A DNA stretch of 64,000 nt from Trochalopteron elliotii. Lineage: Eukaryota > Chordata > Aves > Passeriformes > Leiothrichidae. Below are positions 20,561-59,201 of this stretch, piece after piece. Made by a program: the position numbers and the translations under genes. The notes beneath the pieces are model-generated. The model did no database searches. It had not been told where the DNA came from and saw only the letters and a list, made by a program, of their open reading frames with translations. Positions within the stretch are counted from its first letter, which is position 1. Each line of letters begins with the position of its first letter. The stretch spans positions 39,307 to 103,306 of the forward strand of contig JANPWX010019799.1 of the NCBI GenBank assembly GCA_024734555.1. The letters are read 5' to 3'.

Positions 20561-22069
20561 TCGAGACCTTCCTCACTTTCTCCCTGAGGCAGTGCAGCAT
20601 TTACATATAATAATACTAATACTATGTATATACACTAATTCATATATTTATGCACACAGAGGTGTATTTATGTGCATAAACACACAAATGTACATGTCTA
20701 TATACACATAAATATATATATGGTTATATTTTTATGGCTTCAAACACTTGCAGCCAGAATTAGGACTCACAGAAATCCCAGTCACTTCAAACCTGGGTAT
20801 TTTTAAGGCTTGGGCATATTTGTTGGTTCTTCCCAACTCTTTTTTAGTCGTGGGTCCAGTTGGAATGGCAGCTGTGGCACCCAGTTTTGGGGTGCCACTT
20901 CCTCCTGCCCCGACCAAGTTGGTGCTGAGGGGGCTGAGCTGCTCAGCAAAGGCATAAAAGCAAAATTAATGCCGGGGGGGTGGTTTTCTTTGTTTTTTAA
21001 AGGAAATAATGAAAGATGAAGTTAATCCAAAGGAGATGATATAATTGAGGGGTTCTCAGTGCCTCCCCTGGCCTCACAGTGGGGTGAGAGGAGCTTGGGG
21101 GAGAGAGGCAGGGGGAAGTCTCTTGGAAGGAGGAGAGAATAAGATGGGAAGCACAAAAGCAGGAGCACACGCTCCGTCTGTCCCAGCAGCCGCTTTCATC
21201 CGCTGCCAGTGGCGGGAGGTGGCAGAAATTCAAAGGTGGAGGCTGGAAAGAAAAACCTTTTAAAACAGCAAAGCACTGCTTTTTCTTCAGCCTTGGCTGT
21301 GACAGACCCAGGTCCCAAGGGGTCCCTTATTTTCTCTTTTTTGGCTTAGCCACATGTTTGGGGAGTGCTCTTTTTTTTCTTTTTTCCTTTCTTCAGGCAG
21401 AAATACCTGCCTGAATGTTTTGCCCCTCGCTGAGCATTGCAGTGTTTGGATAACTTGCTGCTGATGCAGTCAGTTGACTGAGTAATTTCAAGAGGCTGTT
21501 GATGCTATTTTTCCCCTTTTTTTTCCCCTCTGATTACAGTTTTTGAAGGAGCACATCCTCTCTATCCTCACATCCCCATTTATTCTGCCTTACTAAAGCA
21601 ATTACCTGCAGGCTCTTTTGCTGCAAGTCCAACCCCTTCTGCCCCAGCAGCAACCCTTGGAAGTCCTGCCTATTAGCCCTGTCTTAATTAGGCAGAGTTT
21701 TTAATTGCTTAGGAAATCCCAGTCTCTTTTAATCTTGGTAATGAAGGCTGGAGCTTTGCATCACCTGGTCTGAGGGGCTCAAAGGCTCCTTTCTGCTTTC
21801 CCACCATCCTAACAAGCGATTTCCAAAGCAGGGCTACAGCAATTGCCTGGGAAAAAAAATAAAATCCTGGGAGATGGGAATGTGTTTGAATGTGAAAAAT
21901 CAACCGTGCTGTGTTTATTCCTTCTTTTCCCCAGGCTGGGGAGGCAGAAACTCAGATCCCTCTCTTAGATGAGAAGTTAAAACCTGGCTCTGAATGGCCT
22001 GGATTTTCTGCTCCGAGGGAAAAGGATTGGCAATTCTGAAAGGATTCAGCCAGAGACAAAGCAAACAAG

Positions 22070-22300
22070 GGGTTCATATATTATACATCTAAAATACACA
22101 ATCATCATTGGGTGTATATTATATATTTTAAATGCTATATATTATGTCTATAGCATACTTTTTATTATATATACTGTGCATACATTATACCTAGATTTTA
22201 TATATAACGATAGAAAACATATATTCTAGAATTATTCTATACAATGTAAATTCTAGAAATATTAAATACATTAAATATTGTAAATTCTATATAATAGCAA
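22070..22300. repeat. AT-rich low-complexity stretch
   Basis: Mostly TATA/ATTATA sequence with short self-complementary segments. No coding or known repeat family was recognised. Confidence 0.7.
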
Positions 22301-25008
22301 CCTTGCCTAGTGGAAGGTGTCCCATGGTAGGAGAGTAAAAAGCAGCTATTAATTAGATGGGGTTAATGAGCTGACCTCCAGCCTCACTTGGGTATATTCC
22401 CTGGAGGAGCAGCAGTTCTTCCCAGAGAAGTACCAGCAAGAGGGTCTGTGGACTAAAATATCTACAAAAAAGCAGAAACTCAAAGTGTGTTTTTACATTA
22501 AAAAGCCAAGAGCTCGTTGATCATTTTTATTGATGTTCATGAAAACTGTTTTTCTGCAGGTTTCTGACACTCAGTTAACTCCTAATTCTCCACTTCCCTC
22601 ACCTTGTTCAGGGATTGGAGTGTGGGAATACAGCTGAGGGGATCTGAGGTTATTTTGGGGTAGGGAATTAAATATTAAATCCCAGCCAGCAGTCCTAAGG
22701 GATTAACTTCAGGGCTGGAAACATGGATCTGTGGCTGGTTGTCTGCTCTGTTGGTGTTGATCCCAGATCTGCATCTCACTTCCATGAGGACACAGGGCAT
22801 CCCTACAGCTCTGGGTGCCATCACCCATTTTTGGGGCTTTGTTTTGTCTACAAACCCCTTTTTCCCAAACCTGCAGGCTCACAGGAAAATGGGAAAGAGC
22901 CAGGCTCTGTGTTGCAGCCAAGGGGAAGCCCCAGCACTCCCCCAAATAACCCCACCGAGCCCTTGGTTATACACATAGGGGAGGCTGGGGTGAATGATGG
23001 AAACTCTTAATATCCCTTAAAAAAAACCCCAATCCACCCCTTATTCCACCTATGGAAAAAGTTATTTGTGGTGTTGGTGCTGCTGGAGCTTAGAAGAGGT
23101 GAAAGGTGGAGCTGGAGAACATTGAAAGGGGGCCCTCAGCTGCCTTAATAAATGGTGTTAGTGGCTCTTTCACCCGTGCTGGAGAAAAGGACAGAGACTT
23201 TATTTAAATGTTTGTATTTATTGTCGTAGGAGCCTTGCCCACATGCTCCGGGCTGCACCACATGGTTTTCCCAGAAAACCCAGGATGTTACATCCCATCA
23301 GCTCCTCCCTCCCTGCAGCCTTAAGGGGAGTGATGACAAATTGTCCCCAAGTGGGACCTGCCCATAGCCCCTCCCTGGGAGCTCAAACCCAAACCAGGGG
23401 CACCTGTACCCTCCCCCCAGTTCCCACTTATGTTTCCCCCCTCGCTGCTCAGGAAGCCTTGAGCACAAAACAAAGGAGGGATGCTCCTTCCTCCACACCA
23501 AAATACCTTGGATCATCATCAAAGAGGATTTTTTGGCCAGTTTGGGGGCCTGGCTCCATTGTCATGAAAGCAATGAGTGGTTTAATTACTTTTTTTCCCC
23601 TTTTTTTTCTGGTTACAGTGTGAGGGTAATGTGGCAATGGGACTGTTTGTAGATGTGCTACTGCCTAATGAGATTATATTTGACATGGATAATTAATTAA
23701 TGGATTATTAATGCTTTTACTTGCCTTCCCCATCCCTGAGGGTTTGGGCTATGCTGATATGTCCTTTCCAGGTTTTTCTCTGCAGCAGATGTGCTGCACT
23801 CGTGTTCTTGTCTCATAGCAAAGGTCACGTTTAAGGGTGTAATTAAAACATTTTATAAATTGAGGCATAATTAACCTGTAACCACTGACTGAATGGTATT
23901 TGCTATTCATACAGGGACAAAACCTGTCTTTTAAATCCTTATTAAAATGTATTTTAATATAGAACACTTCCTAAAAAAATAGAAGAAAAGCTTTTTAGAA
24001 CAGAATAAAACCCCAGTGACTTAATCCATGGGGAGTTCAAGGTCAAAATCTGCCCTGGAATTGGAGGTATCCCCATATTTCTTCCCCCTCTGAGGACAGA
24101 GGTGCTTTTTCACTGCTCAGCCTTTGCCTTTGGATTCAGCTTGTTTGGTGGGAGGAGTATTTCAGTGGAGCTTTACACCACGTGTACCCTTGGACCAGCT
24201 GCCTCCTTCCAGAGAAACCAAAGCTTTCTGCCAGAAACCTTTTTTTTTTTTCTGGGAGGACAATGGTACAGATAAGAAATAAATATAGAAATCTGCTGTG
24301 TGGGTGGTGACAAGGGGGCAAGAAACTTTATTCCAACCCCACTATCTCTCTGTGAAACTCTCCCCAGATAAGTTGGCCTGGGAGATCCCCTTTCTTTCAA
24401 GGTTATAATTTTTTTTCTTTAAATTCCAAAAAGTGCGAAAATACAGCTGGTCTTGGCCAAATTCTCCCTTCCTGCATCCTTGCATCAGACAAGGGGCCCT
24501 GGCAAAGGGACCCCTCCTTGGGCTTCACAGAGGTAAAAGGAACAGGGCTGCTCTGACCTCAACCAGGGATTTTATTCCTCCTCCTCTTACAGGCGAGTAG
24601 AAATCCTTGGAAGCTGAACTTCACGTGTCTTTAAGTTTTTTATCCATCCAAAAGGGAAAATGTGCCGAGGAGCCAATATTCCACTGGCACATGGGGCTGC
24701 AAGGGGAAACCTGCCACAGCTCCAGGCAAATCACTGCAGCTATCAGAGGCTTCAGGGCTGTGTTTTTCCAAAAAATCCCCTTTTCCCCTATTTTTATTGC
24801 CCAGCTGTGGCAGCTCTGCCAACTGTACCCGAGTCCCACAGTCATCAGCTTTTCAAGGCCCAGCTCAGGAGGGTTTCCCTTTAATTTTGGTGAAAATTAA
24901 AGGTGTTTGGGGCTGGGGGTGATATAATTTCTATTTACAGCAGCAGGGAAGAGGCATGTGCTGGCTCAGGGCCACCACAAATAGCTCTGGACATGAGAGC
25001 TCTTAAAA

Positions 25009-25031
25009 TAATATTAATAATAATAATAATT
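25009..25031. repeat. (AAT)n short microsatellite
   Basis: About seven AAT units with one interruption in intergenic DNA. Confidence 0.85.
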
Positions 25032-28000
25032 TCCATGTTTTCCTTGCTGGGATGTCCCCCTCCGGCAGAACCCCCCGATGAAACCTCTGCAAAGGGAGCA
25101 CATCTGGGTTTCATTTTACAGCTGAAGAATAGTAATTAAGATGCTTTTGCAGAACCAGGGCTTGAAAAAGTAAAAATAAAAGCCATATAGGCACAATACC
25201 AGACCTCCAAACACCAGAAAGTCCCCTTTTCCCCTCATTTTCACCCTCCCAGCTCCACTGGACCCCAGGGCATGGCCAAGCCCCCTGTTGTTTTGGGGAA
25301 CAGAGGCAGGAATAAATCATAGGCTGAAAGGGGATGGTGCAGAGAAGTGGGATTTTTGGCTAAACCCAGAAGAGCAATGGAAATGCTAACCTGTGTAGAG
25401 GGTGGCAGCAAGGGGAGATTTTCCAAAGCTCCAAAACCCTACAGACATCATGCAAAGAATCAGGCTTGGCTTTTTTATTGCAGCAAAATGTGTATAAACC
25501 ATGGACCCCAGGCTTGGAATGATTCTCCCTCTATTTCTTGCTTTTCTTCCATGAATATTGCAGGGAAAGGGGAAAAAAACCAGCTGTTTTCCAGCCCTCC
25601 ACCACCTCAGGGTGCTTCTGGCCCCAGGCAAATGAAAAATTAATTTTCCCCAGCTCAAGCTAAAAAAGGAGATGAGGCTCAATGAGATTCACTTGCAAGC
25701 ACTCACTGGCTGGTGGGGGTCATGCTGAAAAAATATCCGTGGGCTGAGGGGATGAGCAAGGCCCTGGGGGCTGGGGAATGCTCAGGAGTTCGATTTAAGA
25801 GGTCAAAAAAAAAAAAAAGGATTTAGGGTTTTCATGGCAGTAAGCTTAATTTTAGCAGGAAAATGATAAAAAATTAATAAGGTGGTCAATGTGTGGAGAG
25901 GGAAAGGCTTGTCGGGGGGGATGCTGGGCAAGGTTAACCCAGTTTGTATTGTGCATCAGCAGGGAAAAGAGAAAGGGAAGGGTTGGGAATGTCAAGGTAG
26001 CAGGGATGGATGTCTCCCACTAGCCAGGCCGGTGGCCAGACTGTGCCATCAGAGCTGAAGTGATGCTGGTGGGATTTTGGTCCTAAAGCTCTGGCACAGA
26101 GAAGCTTTAACATCCCCCTGGATCCCATGGACAGAGCACACACGTTTCTTTTGGATGCCACGGCCATCAGGGAGCTCCGGATTTGGGAAGGAGGGTTCCC
26201 TGGGTTTCCACCCATGGCAACAGGAGCCCCTCACGCTGGCGACTGCCTCAGTCCCACCGAGGTGCTGCCGACCTGAGTTCAACATCTGCAGCAGCTGTGT
26301 TTAGAAACCCAGGGATTTTGGGGGTTATTTTCTGCTCTGCCATGGCTGGGAGGCGGCCACGCCAGCAGAGCTCTCACTGCGGCGTGGTTCCTAGAAGGAG
26401 AGCAAGTTTTTCCCTCCTCTTTTCCAAGCCTCTGCCGCTGACAGTAGGGGCTGGAAGCCATCCAAGGCTGTCGGTATAAATCTCGCTGACCTTGTTTCAC
26501 CATCCCTCAACTTGCAGCTCAGCCGGGACCGGCGTCGGCTTCCACTTTCTGCCTCATTTATCCCTTTTCCAACTTTACAGTTTGAGTTCCTGAGCTTGTC
26601 TGCTCATCCCTGGGTGGGCAAGGCAGTGAGGGGGGACTCCCAGCCCCTAGAAAACCTCCCAACAAGGCTGCCAAGGCAAACATCTTGCTGGAATTTGCAG
26701 ATGCAGCTGTAGCTGAGGAGAAACGATGCTCGGAGGTGCAGTGCAATGCAGTTGGGTGGGATGAGAGAAAGGTGCTTCTGTTTGGATTGGGCTGAACACA
26801 GGGCTCTGATCCCAAAAACCACTGCCTAGGTGCCATCAGGAGATGAGCCTTGGGAAGATTTGAGCTCTGTTCCTGCTATGATGTGCCTATACAGGAGTTT
26901 GTTCCTCTCCAGAGGTTTCTTGCTGTCACCCTTGCAACCTCCTGTGGTAACTCGATGTCATCTTTGCTGTCCCGTTGCTTCCAGGGGTTTGGCTGCAGGG
27001 GAGTGGCCTCATGTCTCAGCTTGTGGGATGCTGGGCTCACCAAGGAAGCAGGGAGGATGGCAGCCTTTGGAGATGTGGGATGCAGAAAGGGTATGAAGAG
27101 GTGGTTTCCATCCTGGCTGGATCAGCCGCTTTGCACACCCAGCTCTCTCTTTCAGGTTCTGGAAAAAGGCATTGGGAACTTGAGTCCTCTCAGAAATCCA
27201 CAGCATTGTGTGCTGAATCCATACAAAACCCTTCATTTTCCAGCTCCTGTGAGGTCTTACCTTTAAAAGGCTGTGCTGAGTCCAGTGTGTTTGGGGCCTC
27301 GTGGAAGAACTTTGCCAGCGGCTGCCCTTGTCACTTGGTTTTGTGACAGCATCCAGAATCTTTGGCATGCTGGCAGGAAGAGTTTGGTGGCAGGATATAT
27401 CAGGATTAGTGTTTTACCCGGGCCAAACTTGCAGATATACAGATTATCCAGGAGGAAAAACTTTCCAGGATAAGAAAAGCAAGACATGGCCAAAAAACAA
27501 CAAAAAAAAGAGAAATCTCCTGGGGGCTTGTGGAGGCTCCCTCCATCTTTGGAGGTCTTAAAGTAGGGATTAGGGAGAGATCTGCCAGGAATGATCGTGC
27601 CTCGGGGCAGCCGGAGACCAGATGATGTGTCTGTCAGCTCCCTCCCTCCCTGCCTCCCAAAGCCGGGCTCGTGCTTCTTCTGCTTCTCTCCTGGACGAGC
27701 ACAACATCTTCGTGACTCTCGTGGTCTTCCAGCAGGGCTCCTAAAAATCCCCTCGAAAAGAGCTGAAATCCTGGGAAAGGGGTGGTTTTCGGCCAAGGGC
27801 TGCTGTGGAGAGGGAGGGGAAGGTGCTCAGGGGTGTTTTCTCTCCCCTCCTGCCCCGGTGCTCCAGCAGCGGCTGTTCCCTGGTCTAATCCCGGGGCAGC
27901 TCGGCGTGTCTGAGGGATGAGGTCATGCTCGCTCACCCACAGCCCGCCGTGCGTCTGCTCCCATCCCTCCCTTTGGAGAGCGGGGTGGGATTGGAGCCTG

Positions 28001-28239
28001 CTGAGGCTCCAGGTCCCCGCACGGTGGGTTTGGGATGCGTCCCTACCCAAGCTTTGCCTCGCTCAGAGCATGGATGCCTTGCACCTGGATGGGGATAAGC
28101 GTCAGGTAAAACTCCTGGCTGTGCCCCCTGCCCATCTTACCTGTGTCGAGGATGCTGAGCCATCCCTCCCAGTGCTTCTCCTTCCTTCTCCCAGCCGTTT
28201 TTAAAACCTCAGACTAAGCCAAACATCTGCAAAACACGG

Positions 28240-28251
28240 TTTTTTCCTTTT

Positions 28252-28283
<32 letters not shown>
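28240..28283. repeat. Poly-T tract
   Basis: About 44 bases nearly all T. It could be the poly-A tail of a minus-strand retrocopy, but no recognisable retrocopy body adjoins it. Confidence 0.85.
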
Positions 28284-28284
<1 letters not shown>

Positions 28285-30870
28285 AGACGTTGACCACTTC
28301 TTGCCAGAAATCAGCTCGTGGCGAGGAGGTGGTTGTGCAACCTGAGTGCAGGGGCAGCTGCTTCAGAGCCTTTTGGATTAACAAACAGAAGGTTTAAATC
28401 TCTGGGAAGAAGAAATGTGGTGAGCTAGGGCTGGAAATACAGCCCTGTCTTCTTGCTCCAGTAGACCCTGAGCTCCTGGCTCTCAGACTCATGATACTAA
28501 GGGAAGAAAAGCCAGTTTAGGTAATTGCTGGGGATTGCTACAATTTTATTAGTCCTAATGCTCTCCCCTCCAGGAGGTGTGCCTGGCTGAGCAAAACAAC
28601 CAGCGCCCATAAAGGCACAAAACCAGACCAAATTAAGTGGTGGGTTTTTTTGGTTTTGTACTTTTTTTTCTTGTTAGAAATACTTCCAGCCTTTGTGAAG
28701 GTTTTTCCAGCCCTCAAAATCAAGATCAGTTGTATTTGGGGGCCAATAGCTGCATCTACTGCTGGTGGAGAGGATTTGGAACATGTCACCTGGGCTCTGG
28801 CTCCGGGTGGTACTTGGTGGGACAGGCAGGGCTTGGACATTGCAATGCTCCAGGATGGCCAGAAATTGGCACTGCCAGATGGAAATCAAGCTTTGGGAAT
28901 ACTGGCTGGAGCCTCCTGCAGGGAAAGGAGCCTGATTTGGGGTTTTAAAAACTGTAGCTGTTGTCAGCTTTCTTCTCTGGAAGCTGGAAAGCAAACCTGC
29001 TCCTCCCCAGGCCTAGAGGTCACCCAATAGATGGGAAAGTCCCCAAACCCATGTCACTGGTAAATCTCCAGACTGCAGAGGGAAGCCTTGAATCATCAAG
29101 AATTCCAGAGTGCATTATCCATGGAGGAAATGGGGGCACAAGATAAAATAGCACCACAGGATGGGAAAAACAGGAAAAGGAGCCCTTTGGACTCCAAAAT
29201 GAAAAGGTTAAGCCTAAAGTCAAGGAGAAGGGTGGGACAGCATTAAAGGCTGGGAAAGGCAAAGCCAGAAGACAAAGAGGAGAATGGAGGGGCCAAAGCA
29301 GAGGTGAAGGACAGGAGGGAAAGGACAAGGGGAAATTGCCTTGCTGCTTCTCTTTCCCTCCTCTACGACAAGAACTGGAAAGAAAATGCTTGGAATGGAC
29401 AAATTTTTCTGACTTAAATGATGGTGTATTGACAGAGATAACACCAAAATCCACACTAATATTATTATATTGATATTTCAGGCAGGTAAGACCAACAGGT
29501 AGGAATGGTGTCACAGTGTGGGTGACAAACGAACATCTTGTCATCTGGGAGCCCAAGAGATCCCCTTGGAAGTTGTCTTTTCACCATGTCCAGCATTTCA
29601 TACATACCCAAACAAGTTTAATTATTACCTTTAGAAGGTGATAAATGAGGCAAGTTATGTGTCAGGTCATTGCCATTGGCATTCAGCCAAATTTATGCTG
29701 CCAAAGCCAGAGATTTGGTAACATCAGGGGAGGCATAAAGGTCTAGAGGGACTGGATGAATTCACAGACCTTGTGGATGAAGAAATAGTTTTTTTGCCTC
29801 TGAAAAAAACAGTAATTAAATGATGTTTTCCAGATATATTCTTCACAAGTGAAGTATGCCCTTTATTACATGTCTCCTCATAAATCTATTCAGTCAAAAT
29901 AAGGGCTTGTTCCAGCTTTGATGCTCCAGCGGGTGCGTATCTTCCAAAATCACCAGAAATGCTCGGAGCATGAATTCTTTTTCCATCTCTTCTGCAAAGG
30001 AGCTCCTGCAGATCATTTCACCTCTTTAATTATAGATTGCACGGAGCAACAGAAGCATGAAAAGACTTAAATTGGGAATTAAAATCTGTTTTCCTTCCAG
30101 CTTGAAATTCTCTACTTGAAGTAAGTGTATTCCTCTCTCCTTTTGGAGGCATCCTGTGGCTTTGGCCACAGGGAATTTTGGATAGGATTTTGGTCACCGC
30201 GGCCTCAGCTTCTCCAGTTTGCCCCAAAACCCAACCCAATCACCCAGCTGGGAGGTGAGGCTCTCCACCCCCCTCTGGAGGGATGCTCTGGCAGCATTCC
30301 TCCTGGATAACACAAGTGCAGTGTGGCATCTCACCACAAATGGCTGCAGCAGGACCATCCCCAAGGGGTTCCCCATCTCCACCTCTGGAGCCTTCCTCCA
30401 CTTACAGTGTGGGAGGAAAAGCAGGGCATTTTCCCAAATGGTGATCCTTTCCTACCACTCTGGGCATTGCTGTTGCTGGTGGGTTGGGAACAAAGCTCCA
30501 ATTGAGGTCCTACCAAAGAAATCCAAAACCAGAATCCTAATTCCTGATGGGAAGCTTGCAAGCTGGCACGTTATTTTCCCTGCTCGCCTTTTCCATCATG
30601 CTCTGGCCTCTCTGGCAGCTTAGATGACAAGTGCCTCAAGGCAGGAATTACCTCTTGGGAAAGGTTTTGGGTTGCTCAGTGTAACCTGAACAGCCCCTGG
30701 GCCCCACAGCAGTACAATCCAAGCACAACCAGCACAACTGGTGTTACTGGTGTTGCAGCACAGCCCCCTCCCTGGAGCTGGCCTTGGAGTCCTGTCCAAA
30801 AAAAAAAAAAAAAAAAAAGCTGGATACAGCAAATGGAAATAGTGCAAGGAGGTTTGTTCCTCTGTGCTGA

Positions 30871-31026
30871 TGGATGCTCCTGGATCCCTGGAAGTGTCCA
30901 TGGCCAGGCTGGACAGGGCTTGAAGCAACCTGGGATAGTGGAAGGTGTCCCTGTCCATGGCAAAGGGATGGAACAAGGTGATCTTGAAAGTCCCTTCCAA
31001 CCCAAACCATTCCATGATTCTATGAT
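30871..31026 (+). mobile_element. CR1 LINE 3' tail fragment
   Basis: Plus-strand CR1: GGAAGTGTCCATGGCCAGGC, then CCTTCCAACCCAAACCATTC and a closing ATGATTCTATGAT repeat typical of the intact CR1 3' end. Confidence 0.92.
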
Positions 31027-31325
31027 GTGGGAAGCCCTTTTACCACAGCGCTGGATTTGTTGAGTTCTGTTGAGTTTTTTTAGGGGAGTATTGGATTTTT
31101 TTGCCCCTTGTCAGGGTGGTGAGGAGGAGGAGCCTGAGGAAGCACAGCACGTATTGAACTGTGGGGTCCCAGCTCTGGGGCTGTGGTGATGCCCTTTAGA
31201 AAACCCCAGGCATGGGGGTTTTCCTTGGAGAGCCAGCAAGGTGGCATCCAGGAACAAGGCCAGTGCCTCCTTCCATCTGTTCCCCCCTAAAAATAGGAGG
31301 AGAGGGAAGAAAAAAAAAAATTAAA

Positions 31326-31486
31326 TGGGATCATGGAGTGGTTTGAGTTGGAAGGGACCTTATAACTTTTTTTTTTCAACCTCCTGCCATGGTCAGGGAC
31401 ACCTTCCACGATCGCAGGTTGCTCCAAGCCCCCATCCAACCTGGCCTTGGGTACTGCCAGGGCTGGGGCATCTTCAATTTCTCTGT
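31326..31486 (-). mobile_element. CR1 LINE 3' tail fragment
   Basis: Minus-strand CR1 with GGTTTGAGTTGGAAGGGACC, the CACCTTCCACGATCGCAGG segment and CAACCTGGCCTTGGGTACTG. It sits immediately upstream of the ADAMTS14 CpG-rich region. Confidence 0.88.
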
Positions 31487-31539
31487 TAGGGATGTTTCCG
31501 CACCTGGAAAACATCCCTGATGTTTCCAAACAGGATGTT

Positions 31540-31760
31540 TACTTCCAGCTCAGACAGCGGCAGCGCTCTAGGCTGGGAGACATCTCCGCGCGGGGTCCCG
31601 CTGCAGAGAGGGGCCGGGAGCTGGGATTTGGGGAGAGGGGCAGAGCTGGGGGGGCTCCCCGGCTCCGGGCGCGTCTCGCCTTTGTTCGGGCAGCGCTGGA
31701 GCCGGGCAGCCGCGGGGCGGGGAGGGATGGGGAGGCGGGATGGTGGGAGGGAGGAAACGA
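31540..31760 (+). promoter_or_regulatory. ADAMTS14: Putative ADAMTS14 promoter CpG island
   Basis: About 220 bases of CpG-dense sequence with GGGGCGGGG near 31716 stand just before the assembly gap and about 0.8-1 kb upstream of ADAMTS14 exon 2. Position and composition fit a promoter or first-exon CpG island. No TATA box was seen. The transcript start may be here or inside the gap. Confidence 0.5.
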
Positions 31761-31860
31761 AGAAGGGAGGGCTGCCCGAAAAGGCTTTTTTTTTTTTTTT
31801 TTTTTTTTTTTAATCTCCAAGAAAAGAACGATCCACAGGCAACGCGAGAACTTTTTTTTT

Positions 31861-32208
31861 NNNNNNNNNNNNNNNNNNNNNNNNNNNNNNNNNNNNNNNN
31901 NNNNNNNNNNNNNNNNNNNNNNNNNNNNNNNNNNNNNNNNNNNNNNNNNNNNNNNNNNNNNNNNNNNNNNNNNNNNNNNNNNNNNNNNNNNNNNNNNNNN
32001 NNNNNNNNNNNNNNNNNNNNNNNNNNNNNNNNNNNNNNNNNNNNNNNNNNNNNNNNNNNNNNNNNNNNNNNNNNNNNNNNNNNNNNNNNNNNNNNNNNNN
32101 NNNNNNNNNNNNNNNNNNNNNNNNNNNNNNNNNNNNNNNNNNNNNNNNNNNNNNNNNNNNNNNNNNNNNNNNNNNNNNNNNNNNNNNNNNNNNNNNNNNN
32201 NNNNNNNN
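31861..32208. other. Assembly gap (348 N), probable site of ADAMTS14 exon 1
   Basis: An unbroken run of N flanked on the left by poly-T tracts (31787-31812 and 31852-31860). The sequence on both sides is GC-rich or homopolymeric, the usual cause of such gaps. The ADAMTS14 signal-peptide exon is not found in the flanks and is most likely here. The N run may be a placeholder rather than the true length. Confidence 0.7.
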
Positions 32209-32571
32209 TCAGGATGTGATATGAGGTGGCTGCACCCCGGAGGATGGGGAGAAGGGAGAGGGAATCCGCTGCTGGGGGGAATTGGGGTGGGGGGGGGGTG
32301 TTAGGTTTCAATGGGAATTGGGGGAGATGGAGGCTGGGCGAGAAATAGTTGGCGTGCTTGGCGTGCGAGGGGACGTCAGCCCGAGTTCCTTCTGCTACGT
32401 TGGACGCACCCGCTTAAAACTACAAAGCGGAGCTGGGTCGGCACGGAAAAGCGGCCGTCGGGTTTATCGAGCTCCGGCGGCGCTCGCCGAAGGCTCCCCC
32501 CGGGTCGGGTTGGCCCCCGAGCCGGGATGCTCCGTGCCCGCAGCCCTTTCCCCTCGGCGCTGTCTCCGCAG

Positions 32572-59201
<26,630 letters not shown>

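Larger units (their letters stand above)
20561..31540. other. Intergenic region between PALD1 and ADAMTS14
   Basis: Eleven kb with no convincing coding exon on either strand. Contents: AT-rich stretches at about 20590-20735 and 22070-22300, a block rich in TAAT motifs near 23560-23960, an (AAT)n run at 25009-25031, poly-T at about 28240-28283, poly-A at 30798-30818, and two CR1 tails near the right end. In mammals this interval holds PRF1; no MACPF-type long exon was found. Confidence 0.7.

Noticed and set aside
28240..28330. Poly-T followed by GAGACG, which resembles the start of an inverted Alu
   Set aside because: Alu elements are primate-specific and the following bases do not continue as Alu; similarity is limited to a few bases.
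30600..30820. Possible processed pseudogene ending in the poly-A at 30798
   Set aside because: No coding similarity or target duplication could be seen upstream of the poly-A run.
31447..32304. A 285-codon open frame across the assembly gap
   Set aside because: About 116 codons are N; the real sequence on each side is CR1, CpG-rich promoter-like DNA and poly-T.
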